From Azotobacter vinelandii CA (GTDB taxonomy: Bacteria > Pseudomonadota > Gammaproteobacteria > Pseudomonadales > Pseudomonadaceae), in the NCBI RefSeq assembly GCF_000380335.1, contig NC_021149.1:3214501-3278500 (forward strand): a DNA stretch of 64,000 bases, given 5' to 3'. Positions 1-7,989 of the stretch are shown piece by piece. The first letter of the stretch is position 1. Each line of letters opens with the position of its first letter. The notes under the pieces are model-generated. The model was not told the DNA's origin. It did no database searches and was given only the letters and a program-made list of their open reading frames with translations. A program made the translations under genes and the position numbers.

Positions 1-251
1 GCGCCGGCGGGAACGATGTCGTGCAGGAAGGCCGGAGCGATGCCGCGATAGTCTTCCCAGCCGAGGGAAAAAACTGCGCTCACGGCCGCTGCCTTCGGCG
101 TGCCCAGTTCGTCGAGGTGGGCGACGAGATAGTCGGCCTCGTAGCGAGCGCTGCAACGACTGCGCAACCCGTCTTCGGGAGCATCGAAGCTCACCCGCAT
201 CGCATCGTGCCATTGGCCGTCCAGGTAAACCTGCAGGGTTATCGTTTCCAT
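1..251 (-). CDS. HipA-family kinase/toxin, N-terminal fragment (runs off the window)
   Basis: The reading frame starts at an ATG at 251 on the minus strand and is open to base 1, giving about 83 residues. It begins METITLQVYLDGQWHDAMRV and continues to FLHDIVPAG at the edge. The FLHDI-PAG stretch and the acidic N-terminus resemble the N-terminal subdomain of HipA-family Ser/Thr kinases as I remember them; the kinase core is outside the window, so activity cannot be judged. No HipB-like antitoxin gene lies just upstream, where it sits in the E. coli hipBA operon; it may be downstream or elsewhere. Three regularly spaced palindromes upstream suggest tight repression. The family call rests on recall of similar proteins, not on a search. 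Confidence 0.55.
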   Translation of the reverse strand, partial: METITLQVYLDGQWHDAMRVSFDAPEDGLRSRCSARYEADYLVAHLDELGTPKAAAVSAVFSLGWEDYRGIAPAFLHDIVPAG

Positions 252-301
252 GGCATGTCCGGCATACGACTATCGCCTTCCCCGTGTGAACCGATCCAGA
301 C

Positions 302-401
302 AGGCATCATAGTGCCTATTTATGCCCTCTCCAAGCACAAAAAAGGTATTTAAATACCTATTTTAGCGTCTCACTCGTCCGAAACAGGCAATCTATTGCC
401 T
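302..401. promoter_or_regulatory. Three 16-bp palindromes at exact 42-bp spacing upstream of the hipA-like gene
   Basis: The sites are 302-317 (AGGCATCATAGTGCCT), 344-359 (AGGTATTTAAATACCT, a perfect palindrome) and 386-401 (AGGCAATCTATTGCCT). All fit AGGYA-N6-TRCCT. Their centres at 309.5, 351.5 and 393.5 are 42 bp apart, about four helical turns, so bound dimers would lie on one face of the DNA. This matches multi-operator autoregulation as in hipBA, though the half-site differs from the E. coli HipB operator. The rest of 252-749 holds no gene: a hairpin at 478-501 and an AT-rich promoter-like tract at about 540-630. Confidence 0.7.
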
Positions 402-477
402 CCCCATGATGCAAGCGCATTCACCCCGATCCGGGCGCCGCCCTGACAGCAGCGGACCGATGGCGAAGCCGAACGAA

Positions 478-501
478 GGTGGATGGCTTCGGCCATCCAC
501 C
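478..501. repeat. Hairpin repeat, copy 1
   Basis: A perfect 9-bp stem, GGTGGATGG (478-486) and CCATCCACC (493-501), encloses a CTTCGG loop. A near-identical copy (loop TTCCGG) is at 4908-4931, just after the ABC ATPase gene, so the pair brackets the first sulfur gene cluster. Such short GC-rich hairpins behave as REP-like repeats or terminators in Pseudomonas. Confidence 0.7.
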
Positions 502-697
502 CTACCCCTCCGACCCCGCGCGGCACGCATGAAAACCACCCATAAAATGCAAATAAAGCAAATTATTGATTATGAAATTTAAAACTCAGGAATATTAATT
601 TATAAGAAAATCGAATTTCAGATTGCTCTTTTATGCATGCAGTATTAGGCCACCACTTCCTGCAGGCCCATGAACCGGCGCTACAGATGGCTGGCCA

Positions 698-711
698 ACC
701 GGACCACCGGA
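698..711 (+). promoter_or_regulatory. Sulfur-leader motif ACCGGACCACCGGA, copy 1
   Basis: This 14-mer contains the direct repeat CCGGA-CCA-CCGGA and lies 39 nt before the start codon at 750, downstream of an AT-rich region. Identical copies occur at 39677-39690 and 62955-62968, each ahead of another organosulfur gene in the same orientation. Function unknown; most likely in the 5' leader. Confidence 0.6.
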
Positions 712-749
712 CGACTCGGCATCGTGACAGTCGCCCCAGGTGCATTCCG

Positions 750-1940
750 ATGAGCATCACTCCACTTCGCAACGCTTCCCAGGCAGCTTCCGGCTCGCCT
801 GTCCGCCCCGGCAGCCCGGCCTTTTCCGCGCTGCTGAACCGCCTCGGCGAGGAATTCGCCGGGCGCGCCGCCCACTACGACCGCAGCGGCGAGTTTCCCC
901 GGGAAAACTTCCAGCGCCTGCATCAGGAGGGCCTGCTGGCCCTGACCATTCCCCTCTCCCAGGGCGGCCTGGGCGGCGGGCTGGCCGAGGCCGTCGAGGC
1001 CATCGGCGCGGTGGCCAAGGGCGATCCGTCCACCGCGCTGATCCTGGCGATGCAGTACCTGCACCACAACCGCCTGCAGGACAACCCGCAATGGCCGGAA
1101 GCGCTGCGCCAGCGGGTGGTGCGCGAAGCCGTCGAGGACGGCGCGCTGATCAACGCGCTGCGCGTCGAGCCGGCGCTCGGCTCGCCCTCGCGCGGCGGCC
1201 TGCCGGCCACCGTCGCCCGGCGCACGCCGGAGGGCTGGCGGATCAGCGGCAGCAAGCTCTACTCCACCGGCAGCCACGGGCTGACCTGGTGCAACGTGTT
1301 CGCCCGCAGCGACGACGCCGACCCGTTGGTCGGCGTCTGGCTGATCCGCAAGGACAGCCCCGGTATCCGTATCGTCGAGGACTGGGACCATCTGGGCATG
1401 CGCGCCACCTGCAGCCACCGCATCGATTTCGACGACGTGCTGGTGCCGCTGGAGCACGCAGTCAACGTGGCGCCGGCCAGCCGCAAGAGCACCGAGACCG
1501 AACTCGATCCCGAGGGTCTGTTGTGGATGGGCGCGCTGCTCGGCGCTCTCTACGACGGCGTCGCCCGCGCCGCCCGCGACTGGCTGGTCGACTGGCTGAA
1601 GCAGCGCACGCCGAGCGCGCTCGGCGCGCCGCTCGCCAGCCTGCCGCGCCTGCAGCAACTGGTCGGCGAAATCGACAGCCTGCTGCTGGTCAACCGCAGC
1701 CTGCTGGACGCCGCCGTCGACCGGCGCCTGCCGATCGGAGCCAGCGGCCAGCTCAAGCATCTGGTCACCGACAACGCCATCCGCGTCGTGGAGCTGGCCC
1801 TGCAGGCCTCCGGCAACCACGGCCTGAGCAAGAACAACTCCCTGGAGCGGCACTACCGCGACGTGCTGTGCGGGCGCATCCACACGCCGCAGAGCGACGT
1901 CGTGCTGGTCAAGGCCGGCCAGGCAGCCCTGGGACTCTAG
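750..1940 (+). CDS. Acyl-CoA dehydrogenase-fold flavoprotein of the SfnB/DszC desulfurisation group
   Basis: 396 residues with the acyl-CoA dehydrogenase fold: helical N-domain (about 20-130), beta middle domain (for example GWRISGSKLYSTGSHGLTW) and helical C-domain ending in the ASGNHGLSKNNSLERHYRDV region where these enzymes place their C-terminal active-site segment. Members next to sulfonate-type ABC transporters are usually FMNH2-dependent oxygenases or sulfur-acquisition oxidoreductases rather than beta-oxidation enzymes; that role here is inferred from context. I chose ATG 750, with AGG about 9 nt upstream; an in-frame ATG at 633 would add 39 low-complexity residues across the leader motif. 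Likely the first gene of an operon with the three genes that follow. Substrate unknown. Confidence 0.75.
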   Translation: MSITPLRNASQAASGSPVRPGSPAFSALLNRLGEEFAGRAAHYDRSGEFPRENFQRLHQEGLLALTIPLSQGGLGGGLAEAVEAIGAVAKGDPSTALILAMQYLHHNRLQDNPQWPEALRQRVVREAVEDGALINALRVEPALGSPSRGGLPATVARRTPEGWRISGSKLYSTGSHGLTWCNVFARSDDADPLVGVWLIRKDSPGIRIVEDWDHLGMRATCSHRIDFDDVLVPLEHAVNVAPASRKSTETELDPEGLLWMGALLGALYDGVARAARDWLVDWLKQRTPSALGAPLASLPRLQQLVGEIDSLLLVNRSLLDAAVDRRLPIGASGQLKHLVTDNAIRVVELALQASGNHGLSKNNSLERHYRDVLCGRIHTPQSDVVLVKAGQAALGL

Positions 1941-2056
1941 GCTCGGCCGGGGAAGGGGGAAACGGGCCGACAGCCCCTCTCCCCCTCTTCCCCATGGCGA
2001 GAGGAAGCCCGGAAGTATTTCACCGCCCCCATTCGACCCTCACGGAAGCGACCCGC

Positions 2057-3139
2057 ATGACCTTCGACTCCAACCTCTCCCGCCGTCGCCTGCTCGGCCT
2101 GGCCGGCACCGCCGCCGCGGCCGCCGCCGTCGGCCGCTTCGCCTGGGCCGCCGATCCGCACGCCCATGCCGCCCATGCCGCCCATGGCGCCCATGGCGAC
2201 GACGCACAGAATTTCCTGCGCGACGCCAAGAGCTGGGCACTGCCGGCGCCGCGCAAGCTCAAGCTGGCGACCAACCTCAACGCCATCTGCCTGGCCCCGG
2301 TGGCGGTGGCCGACAGCCAGGGCTTCTTCCGCAACCACAACCTGGAGGTCGAGTTCGTCAACTTCGGCAATTCCACCGAGGTGCTGCTCGAATCCCTAGC
2401 CACCGGCAAGGCGGATGCCGCCACCGGCATGGCGCTGCGCTGGCTGAAGGCGCTGGAACAGGGCTTCGACGTCAAGCTGACCGCCGGCACTCACGGCGGC
2501 TGCCTGCGCCTGATCGCCCAGGAAGGCGGCCCGCGCAGTTTCGAGGAACTCAAGGGCAAGACCATCGGCGTCACCGACATGGCCAGCCCGGACAAGAACT
2601 TCTTCTCGCTGATGCTCAAGCGCCACGGCGTCGACCCGGTCCGCGACGTGACCTGGCGGGTCTATCCGATCGACCTGCTCGGCACCGCCCTGGAGAAGGG
2701 CGAGGTCCAGGCGGCCAGCGGCTCCGACCCGATGATGTACCGCCTGCGCAACCAGCCGGGCAAGCGCGAGCTGTCCAACAACCTGGTCGAGGAGTACGCC
2801 AACCTGAGCTGCTGCGTGGTCGGCGTCGGCGGCAACCTGGTGCGTAAGGAGCGGCCGGTCGCCGCCGCCGTCACCCACGCCATCCTGCAGGCCCACGCCT
2901 GGGCGGCGCAGCACCCGGAAACCGTGGCCCAGGACTTCCTCAAGTTCGCGGTCAACACCAATTCCGAGGAAATCAACGCCATCCTCAACGAGCACACCCA
3001 CGCGCACTACTCGGTGGGCAAGGCCTTCGTCGACGAGATCGCCGTCTACGCCCGCGACCTGAAGGCCGTGGAAGTGCTGCGCGCCAGCACCGATCCCCGG
3101 AAATTCGCGGAGAGCATCCATGCCGACGTATTCGGTTGA
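2057..3139 (+). CDS. Periplasmic substrate-binding protein, sulfonate/nitrate/taurine type, Tat signal
   Basis: 360 residues. The N-terminus carries a twin-arginine signal (SRRRLLGLAG at 8-17, then an alanine-rich stretch to AWA near 31), so it is probably exported folded. A histidine-rich segment, DPHAHAAHAAHGAHGDD (about 33-49), follows directly and is unusual for SsuA/TauA-like proteins; it could bind metal. The mature part has the SsuA/NMT1 features: DSQGFFRNHNLEVEFVNFGN, then a LKGKTIGVTDM hinge strand. The gene overlaps the permease gene by 20 nt, so the two are translationally coupled. Substrate probably an organosulfur or similar small anion; not determinable from sequence. Confidence 0.8.
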   Translation: MTFDSNLSRRRLLGLAGTAAAAAAVGRFAWAADPHAHAAHAAHGAHGDDAQNFLRDAKSWALPAPRKLKLATNLNAICLAPVAVADSQGFFRNHNLEVEFVNFGNSTEVLLESLATGKADAATGMALRWLKALEQGFDVKLTAGTHGGCLRLIAQEGGPRSFEELKGKTIGVTDMASPDKNFFSLMLKRHGVDPVRDVTWRVYPIDLLGTALEKGEVQAASGSDPMMYRLRNQPGKRELSNNLVEEYANLSCCVVGVGGNLVRKERPVAAAVTHAILQAHAWAAQHPETVAQDFLKFAVNTNSEEINAILNEHTHAHYSVGKAFVDEIAVYARDLKAVEVLRASTDPRKFAESIHADVFG

Positions 3140-4115
3140 CCTGCCGGAGCGGACCAGCGCCCGCCCCTTCGCCGTGTGGAAGACCGGCCTGGCGGCGGCG
3201 GCCGGCTGGCTGGCCTTCGCCCTCTACAGCAGCGAGGCGCCCAACGCCATCCGCGACTGGCCCTACACCCGCGAACTGGCCAACCTCTCGCTGGCCATCG
3301 CCGGGCTGCTGGCGCTGATCGCCCTGCTCCCCGGCCCCGTCGCGCGCCTCGCCGACCGTCTGCGCCCGGCCGGCCAGTGGCTGGTCGCCCTGCCGCTGCT
3401 GCTCGGCCTCTGGCAACTGGCGACCGCCAAGCTGGCGATGCTGCCGGTGCCCTTCTTCGCTCCGCCGCAGGCGCTGCTGGAGGTCTACGCCGAGGATTGG
3501 CCGCGCCTCGCCGAGAGCCTGCTGCATTCCTTCTGGCTGCTGTTCAACGGCGTGCTGCTGGGCTCGCTGTGCGGTTTCCTCGCCGGGGTGTCGATCGGCT
3601 GGTCGCAGCGCATCGGCTACTGGCTGCACCCGGTGCTGCGCATCCTCGGTCCGGTGCCGTCCACCGCGCTGCTGCCGATCTGCTTCTTCATCTTCCCCAG
3701 CAGTTGGGGCGCCAGCGTGTTCCTGATCGCCCTGGCGACCTGGTTCCCGGTCACGGTGCTGACCTGGTCGGGGGTGGCCAGCGTCGACCGCGCCTACTAC
3801 GACGTGGCGCGCACCCTGGGCGCCAGCGAACGCTTCCTGATCTTCCGGGTGGCCATCCCGGCGGCCCTGCCGCATGTCTTCGTCGGCCTGTTCATGGGCT
3901 TCGGCGCGTCTTTCTCGGTGCTGGTGGTGGCCGAGATGATGGGCGTCAAGGCCGGCCTCGGCTGGTACCTGCAGTGGGCCCAGGGCTGGGCGGCCTACGC
4001 CAACATGTACGCCGCGCTGCTGGTGATGGCGCTGCTCTGCTCGGGGCTGATCACCGCGCTGTTCCTGGTCCGCGACCGTGTCCTGTCCTGGCAGAAGGGA
4101 GCCGTGAAATGGTGA
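3120..4115 (+). CDS. ABC transporter inner-membrane permease, SsuC/TauC type
   Basis: 331 residues with about six or seven hydrophobic segments and a longer N-terminal part than SsuC (about 260 residues). The cytoplasmic EAA loop is present (DVARTLGASERFLIFRVAIP), which docks on the ATPase. It starts inside the 3' end of the binding-protein gene and its own 3' end overlaps the ATPase start by 7 nt, giving a tightly coupled SBP-permease-ATPase unit. The extra N-terminal helices (about 20-90) set it apart from classic SsuC. Confidence 0.85.
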   Translation: MPTYSVDLPERTSARPFAVWKTGLAAAAGWLAFALYSSEAPNAIRDWPYTRELANLSLAIAGLLALIALLPGPVARLADRLRPAGQWLVALPLLLGLWQLATAKLAMLPVPFFAPPQALLEVYAEDWPRLAESLLHSFWLLFNGVLLGSLCGFLAGVSIGWSQRIGYWLHPVLRILGPVPSTALLPICFFIFPSSWGASVFLIALATWFPVTVLTWSGVASVDRAYYDVARTLGASERFLIFRVAIPAALPHVFVGLFMGFGASFSVLVVAEMMGVKAGLGWYLQWAQGWAAYANMYAALLVMALLCSGLITALFLVRDRVLSWQKGAVKW

Positions 4116-4903
4116 GCCCCGTCCATCCACAGGCCCATGCCCAGGCCAACGGCCTGCAGCTGGAAGTGAAGAACCTCAGCCACGCCTTCGACCTGGGCAA
4201 GACCAGCCTGCCGGTGCTGAACCAGGTCGATCTGACCCTGCAGCCGGGCGAAAGCGTCGCCCTGCTCGGTCCCTCGGGCTGCGGCAAGTCGACCCTGTTG
4301 CGCCTGGTCGCCGGGCTGGAAGCGCCGTTGTCGGGACAGATCCTGGTCGACGGCCAGCCGGTCGGCACGCCCGATCCGTCGCGCATCCTGGTGTTCCAGG
4401 ACCCGACCCTCTACCCCTGGCGCACGGTGTGGGACAACGTCGCCCTCGGCCTGCAGGCCCGCGGCCTGATCAAGACCCAGCGCGAACGGGTCGACGCGGC
4501 GCTGGCCAAGGTCGGCCTCAGCGAATTCCGCGACGCCTATCCGCGCCAGCTTTCCGGCGGCATGGCCCAGCGCGCCGCGCTGGCCCGCGCGCTGGTCAAC
4601 GAGCCGCGCCTGCTGCTGCTCGACGAGCCGCTGGGCAAGCTCGACTCGCTGACCCGCATCGCCATGCAGGGCGAACTGATCCGCCTGTGGCAGCAGCAGC
4701 GCTACAGCTCGCTGCTGGTCACCCACGACGTGGAAGAGGCCCTGCTGCTCTGCGAACGGGTGCTGGTGTTCAGCAACCGCCCGGCGCGCATCCTCGCCGA
4801 ACTCAAGGTCGAACGCCCCTACCCGCGCCACCGCGACGATCCGCACCTGGTCGAGCTGCGCCAGCAGGCGCTGGAGCTGCTCGGGCTGGGCAGCAGTTGG
4901 TGA
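4109..4903 (+). CDS. ABC transporter ATPase, SsuB/TauB type
   Basis: 264 residues with all nucleotide-binding motifs: Walker A GPSGCGKST, Q-loop VFQDPTLYPWRTV, signature LSGGM, Walker B LLLLDEP and switch histidine in VTHDVEEA. It energises the permease encoded just upstream, overlapping it by 7 nt. ATG 4109 was chosen because it follows the permease in the usual overlapping arrangement. A hairpin begins five bases after the stop codon. Confidence 0.88.
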   Translation: MVSPVHPQAHAQANGLQLEVKNLSHAFDLGKTSLPVLNQVDLTLQPGESVALLGPSGCGKSTLLRLVAGLEAPLSGQILVDGQPVGTPDPSRILVFQDPTLYPWRTVWDNVALGLQARGLIKTQRERVDAALAKVGLSEFRDAYPRQLSGGMAQRAALARALVNEPRLLLLDEPLGKLDSLTRIAMQGELIRLWQQQRYSSLLVTHDVEEALLLCERVLVFSNRPARILAELKVERPYPRHRDDPHLVELRQQALELLGLGSSW

Positions 4904-4907
4904 CCAT

Positions 4908-4931
4908 GGTGGATGGTTCCGGCCATCCACC
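4908..4931 (+). terminator. Hairpin after the ABC operon, copy 2 of the 478-501 repeat
   Basis: GGTGGATGG/CCATCCACC stem (4908-4916 and 4923-4931) with loop TTCCGG, 4 nt past the stop codon at 4903. There is no T-run, so it may act as a REP-like mRNA 3'-end stabiliser rather than a classic terminator. Confidence 0.6.
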
Positions 4932-4955
4932 CGCCCCTCGAGAATCGCCGCGTTC

Positions 4956-5040
4956 GTAGGAGCGAATCCGTTCGCGACGGGAGGGTGACAGGCGGCTTCG
5001 GCGTGGCCGGTTAGAGGTCGCGGACGAATCCGCGCCTACG
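4956..5040. repeat. Inverted pair of REP-type elements
   Basis: The first element begins GTAGGAGCGAATCC and folds through GCGAA-TCCG-TTCGC. The second, in opposite orientation, ends GAATCCGCGCCTAC and folds through CGCGGA-CGAA-TCCGCG (5019-5034). This head-to-head pairing is typical of Pseudomonas REP/BIME elements in intergenic DNA, here between two convergent genes. Confidence 0.65.
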
Positions 5041-5065
5041 GCGGTTTCGGCTGGACAAGCCACTC

Positions 5066-6304
5066 CTACAGTTTCGGCAAGCGGATATCCACCACCAGTC
5101 CGCCGCCCTCGCCCAGGCTCGCCCGGATGCTGCCGCCGTGCATTTCCACCGCCCGCCGGGCGATGGCCAGGCCCAGGCCGAAACCGACCACCGGCGTGTC
5201 GCTCTCGGCACGCTTGAAGGGCTCGAAGATGGCTTCCAGCATTTGCGGCGCAACGCCCGGCCCACGGTCCCGGACGCGGATGTGCAGGCGCCGGCCTTCG
5301 TCCTCGATATGGGCCTCGAGCGTGACCGCGCTGCCGGGATCGGTGAACTTCACCGCGTTGCGCACGACGTTCTCGAAGGCCCGATAGAGCATTTCGCCGC
5401 TGACCAGGCTGACGAATTGGCCCTCGGCCCGGAAATTCAGCGTACAGCCCTTGGTTTCGGCCTCGAAGCCGGCGTCCTCGGCGATGGCGCCGAGCAGCTC
5501 GATCAGGTCGACCCGTTCGCGGGCGATGTTGTCCGAGCCGGCTTCCAGCCGGGCCAGGGTGAGCAACTCCTCGATCAGCCCGTCGAGCCGCTCGGATTCG
5601 CGCTGGATGCGCTCGAGCATGCTGGCGCCCTGCTCGGGGCGCTGGCGCAGCAGGCCGATGGCGGCCTGCAGGCGGGTCAGCGGCGAACGCAGCTCGTGGG
5701 AAATGTCGTGCAGCAGGCGCTGCCGGGCATCCATCAGTTGCTGCAACTGCAGGACCATGCGGTCGAAATCGCCGGCCAGATCGACGATCTCGTCGCGTCG
5801 CCGGCCCATCAGCGGCTTCACCCGGGTATCCAGGTGGCCCTCGGCCACGGAGCGCAGGGCCCGGCCGAGGTGCAGCAGCGGACGCGACAGGTACCAGGCG
5901 AGAAAGGTGCTGAACAGCAGGCTGACCAGGGTGCCGATGACCAGGGGCGTGATCGGAACGGGCGGCGGGCCCTCGGCGCCGGGTGGACGCCTGGGGTCCG
6001 GGGCCGCGCCGCGGTGCTCACCACCGGGGCCGGGGGGAGCGCCCAGCCCCGGTCCCGGCGGCGGCCCGACGGCATGCCCGCAACCGGGAAACGGCCCGCA
6101 GTCGCGCGGAGGAGGAAGCGCCGCGCCCTCCTCGCGGATAGCCGACGCCATGGCCCCGGGAAAGGACTCCTCCGCGCGCCTTTCCGTGGAGGGGTCCCGA
6201 TGGTCGTCGTTCAGACGCATGAGACCGACGGCGATGAAGAAGGACAGACTGGTCGCGCCCCAGAAGGCGAGGAACAGCTTGAGGAACAGGCGACTGGGCT
6301 TCAT
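5066..6304 (-). CDS. Sensor histidine kinase, CpxA/EnvZ type
   Basis: 412 residues: TM1 (about 8-28), a short periplasmic domain (about 29-118), TM2 (about 119-138), HAMP linker, HisKA with phospho-acceptor H203 in LLHDISHELRSPLTRLQ, and HATPase_c with N-box (ENVVRNAVKF), G1 (RDRGPGV) and G2 (GFGLGLAIA). The periplasmic part is rich in Pro and Gly with a C69/C75/H77 cluster (RDCGPFPGCGH), compatible with metal or redox sensing. Its ATG (6304) overlaps the response-regulator stop as ATGA, so regulator and kinase are one operon. Stimulus unknown; envelope or metal stress is a guess from the architecture. Confidence 0.9.
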   Translation of the reverse strand: MKPSRLFLKLFLAFWGATSLSFFIAVGLMRLNDDHRDPSTERRAEESFPGAMASAIREEGAALPPPRDCGPFPGCGHAVGPPPGPGLGAPPGPGGEHRGAAPDPRRPPGAEGPPPVPITPLVIGTLVSLLFSTFLAWYLSRPLLHLGRALRSVAEGHLDTRVKPLMGRRRDEIVDLAGDFDRMVLQLQQLMDARQRLLHDISHELRSPLTRLQAAIGLLRQRPEQGASMLERIQRESERLDGLIEELLTLARLEAGSDNIARERVDLIELLGAIAEDAGFEAETKGCTLNFRAEGQFVSLVSGEMLYRAFENVVRNAVKFTDPGSAVTLEAHIEDEGRRLHIRVRDRGPGVAPQMLEAIFEPFKRAESDTPVVGFGLGLAIARRAVEMHGGSIRASLGEGGGLVVDIRLPKL

Positions 6305-6990
6305 TCGCTCACCAATTGGTAACCCTGGCCACGCACGCTCTGTATCCAGGGCTCGCCATCGCCGCGCTGACCGAGTTTCTGGCGGATGCTGCTGATGTGC
6401 ACGTCGATGCGCCGGTCGAAGCGGGTCAGCGGCCGGCCCAGGGCGTTGATCGACAGATCCTGCTTGCTGACCAGTTGCCCGACGTGGCGGGCCAGTTCCT
6501 CCAGCAACTGGAACTCGGTGCCGGTCAGCTCCAGCGGCGCGCCCTGCCATTCGGCCTTGCGGCGCGCCGGCCAGAGCGTCAGCGCGCCGGCGCGCACCGC
6601 ATCGGCGGCCTGCTCCGGCTGGGCCTGGACACCGGTGCGACGCAGGATGGCGCGCAGCCTGGCGACCAGTTCGCCCGGCGAGCTGGGCTTGGGCACGTAG
6701 TCGTCGGCGCCCAGGTCCAGCCCGGCGATGCGGTCGATATTGTCGCCGCGAGCGGTCAGCAGCAGCACCGGGATCTGGCTGTGGCTGCGGATGCGGCGCA
6801 GCACCTCGATGCCGGACAGGCGCGGCAGCATCACGTCCAGCACCACGATGGCATAGCGTCCGGACAGCGCCTCCAGCTCGCCCAGCTCGCCATCGTGCAC
6901 GGCGGTGGCGACGAAGCCTTCGCGGGCCAGGTATTCGGTCAGCAGGGCGGTCAGTTCGTGGTCGTCGTCGACCAGCAGTACGTTCGTCAT
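6301..6990 (-). CDS. OmpR/CpxR-family response regulator
   Basis: 229 residues. Receiver domain 1-115 with the acidic pocket D8-D9-D10, phospho-acceptor D52 (VLDVMLP), T in LLLTARGD and K in the YVPKP strand. The C-terminal winged-helix domain (about 135-229) contains the RRIDVHISSIRQKLG recognition-helix region and the GQGYQLV wing. It precedes and overlaps the kinase gene. I chose ATG 6990 because the conserved NVLLVDDD strand begins there. The upstream region (about 7060-7110) faces the small-protein gene at 7219, a plausible regulated neighbour. Confidence 0.92.
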   Translation of the reverse strand: MTNVLLVDDDHELTALLTEYLAREGFVATAVHDGELGELEALSGRYAIVVLDVMLPRLSGIEVLRRIRSHSQIPVLLLTARGDNIDRIAGLDLGADDYVPKPSSPGELVARLRAILRRTGVQAQPEQAADAVRAGALTLWPARRKAEWQGAPLELTGTEFQLLEELARHVGQLVSKQDLSINALGRPLTRFDRRIDVHISSIRQKLGQRGDGEPWIQSVRGQGYQLVSE

Positions 6991-7218
6991 GGCAACGTTC
7001 AGGCAATGCGGCAGGCCCCAGAGTATCGCCGCCACGATCGGGGGCGTCATCGCCTGGCGGGCGAACTTTACCCAACTTAACGCCCGGTTAACCGCAGCCA
7101 ACACGGGCGCTTTTTAAGCTTGTCGGCGTCCGATCCGCTGAGGCCATCGGCGACGGCCGACGAACCGACCGCCGATGCACGCCATGACCCCGGCCGAAGC
7201 GCCGGATGGAGGCAAGTC

Positions 7219-7389
7219 GTGAACTCTCCGCTGCGTTATGCCCTGACCGTCGCCGCCATTCTCGGCACGCTGGCCCTGATCGTACTGAGCCGACTGCCGA
7301 TGCTGCCGGCTCCCGCCGCCGAACCCCAGGCCACGCTCGGCCGCCCGCACATCGAGGCGGCGCAGGCCGGACAGAACCTGCCCGGCTGA
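7219..7389 (+). CDS. Small single-TM or exported protein (56 aa)
   Basis: GTG start at 7219, six bases after a GGAGG box (7207-7211 region), which makes this start better than the in-frame ATG at 7120 that lacks a ribosome binding site. The sequence has one hydrophobic segment (LRYALTVAAILGTLALIVL) then a Pro/Ala-rich tail. It is divergent from the two-component system and followed after 87 bp by a secreted SH3-type protein. I do not recognise a family. Confidence 0.5.
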   Translation: MNSPLRYALTVAAILGTLALIVLSRLPMLPAPAAEPQATLGRPHIEAAQAGQNLPG

Positions 7390-7476
7390 AAGTCGCCGCG
7401 CCCCGTGCACGGCGACCGCCCCGCGCCGGAACGGGAGCGCAGACGGCCCCCCAATCTGTCTACCCGAGGAAATAGC

Positions 7477-7833
7477 ATGCAAACGAGTTCTCTCCTGACC
7501 CTTCTGGTGGCCGCCGCGATGGCCGTCGACCTGCAGGCCGCCCAGCCTCGACACCCGCACGCGGAAATGCTCGCCTCGAACAGCGCGGCGGCGAAGGGAC
7601 AAACCCACGGCGCCAGCGAATCGGGCACGCAGAAAACCCGGCAGAACGAGCGGGAACGCTATGTGTCCGCTTCGACGCTGAACGTGCGCAGCGCCGGCTC
7701 CAGCGGCGGCAAGGTGCTCAGGAAACTCAAGCAGGGCGAGCGCGTGCAGGCCTACGAAACCCGCAACGGCTGGGTGCGCATCTCTCCGGACAACGCCACG
7801 CCCGAATGGGTGGTCGGCAGTTCGCTGCGCTGA
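7477..7833 (+). CDS. Secreted bacterial SH3-domain protein (118 aa)
   Basis: Start ATG 7477 with a GAGG box 7 nt upstream. Residues 1-21 look like a Sec signal (SLLTLLVAAAMAVDLQAA). The C-terminal 60 residues form an SH3b repeat: STLNVRSAGSSGGKVLRKL, then GERVQAYETRNGWVRI and WVVGSSLR. SH3b domains usually bind peptidoglycan or cell-wall peptides in the periplasm. Together with the 56-aa gene and the divergent regulator pair it may form an envelope-stress set; that link is inferred. Confidence 0.75.
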   Translation: MQTSSLLTLLVAAAMAVDLQAAQPRHPHAEMLASNSAAAKGQTHGASESGTQKTRQNERERYVSASTLNVRSAGSSGGKVLRKLKQGERVQAYETRNGWVRISPDNATPEWVVGSSLR

Positions 7834-7989
7834 GCCCACGGCCCCGGCGAGACCGTGCACGCCGTATCGCCGCCGCTCGGTGCGCGGGTCGACGAGTCGC
7901 CGGCAAACCCGACTCGCCGCCTCCGGCGCCATGCAAAACGGGCCGAGCCGCTCCCGGCCGGTCACAGCCTGGAAGAGCCCCTGCCACCG

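Noticed and set aside
633..749. Upstream in-frame ATG extending the first acyl-CoA dehydrogenase-like protein by 39 residues
   Set aside because: The extension runs through the AT-rich leader and the 14-bp motif, has no Shine-Dalgarno and is not typical of the family.
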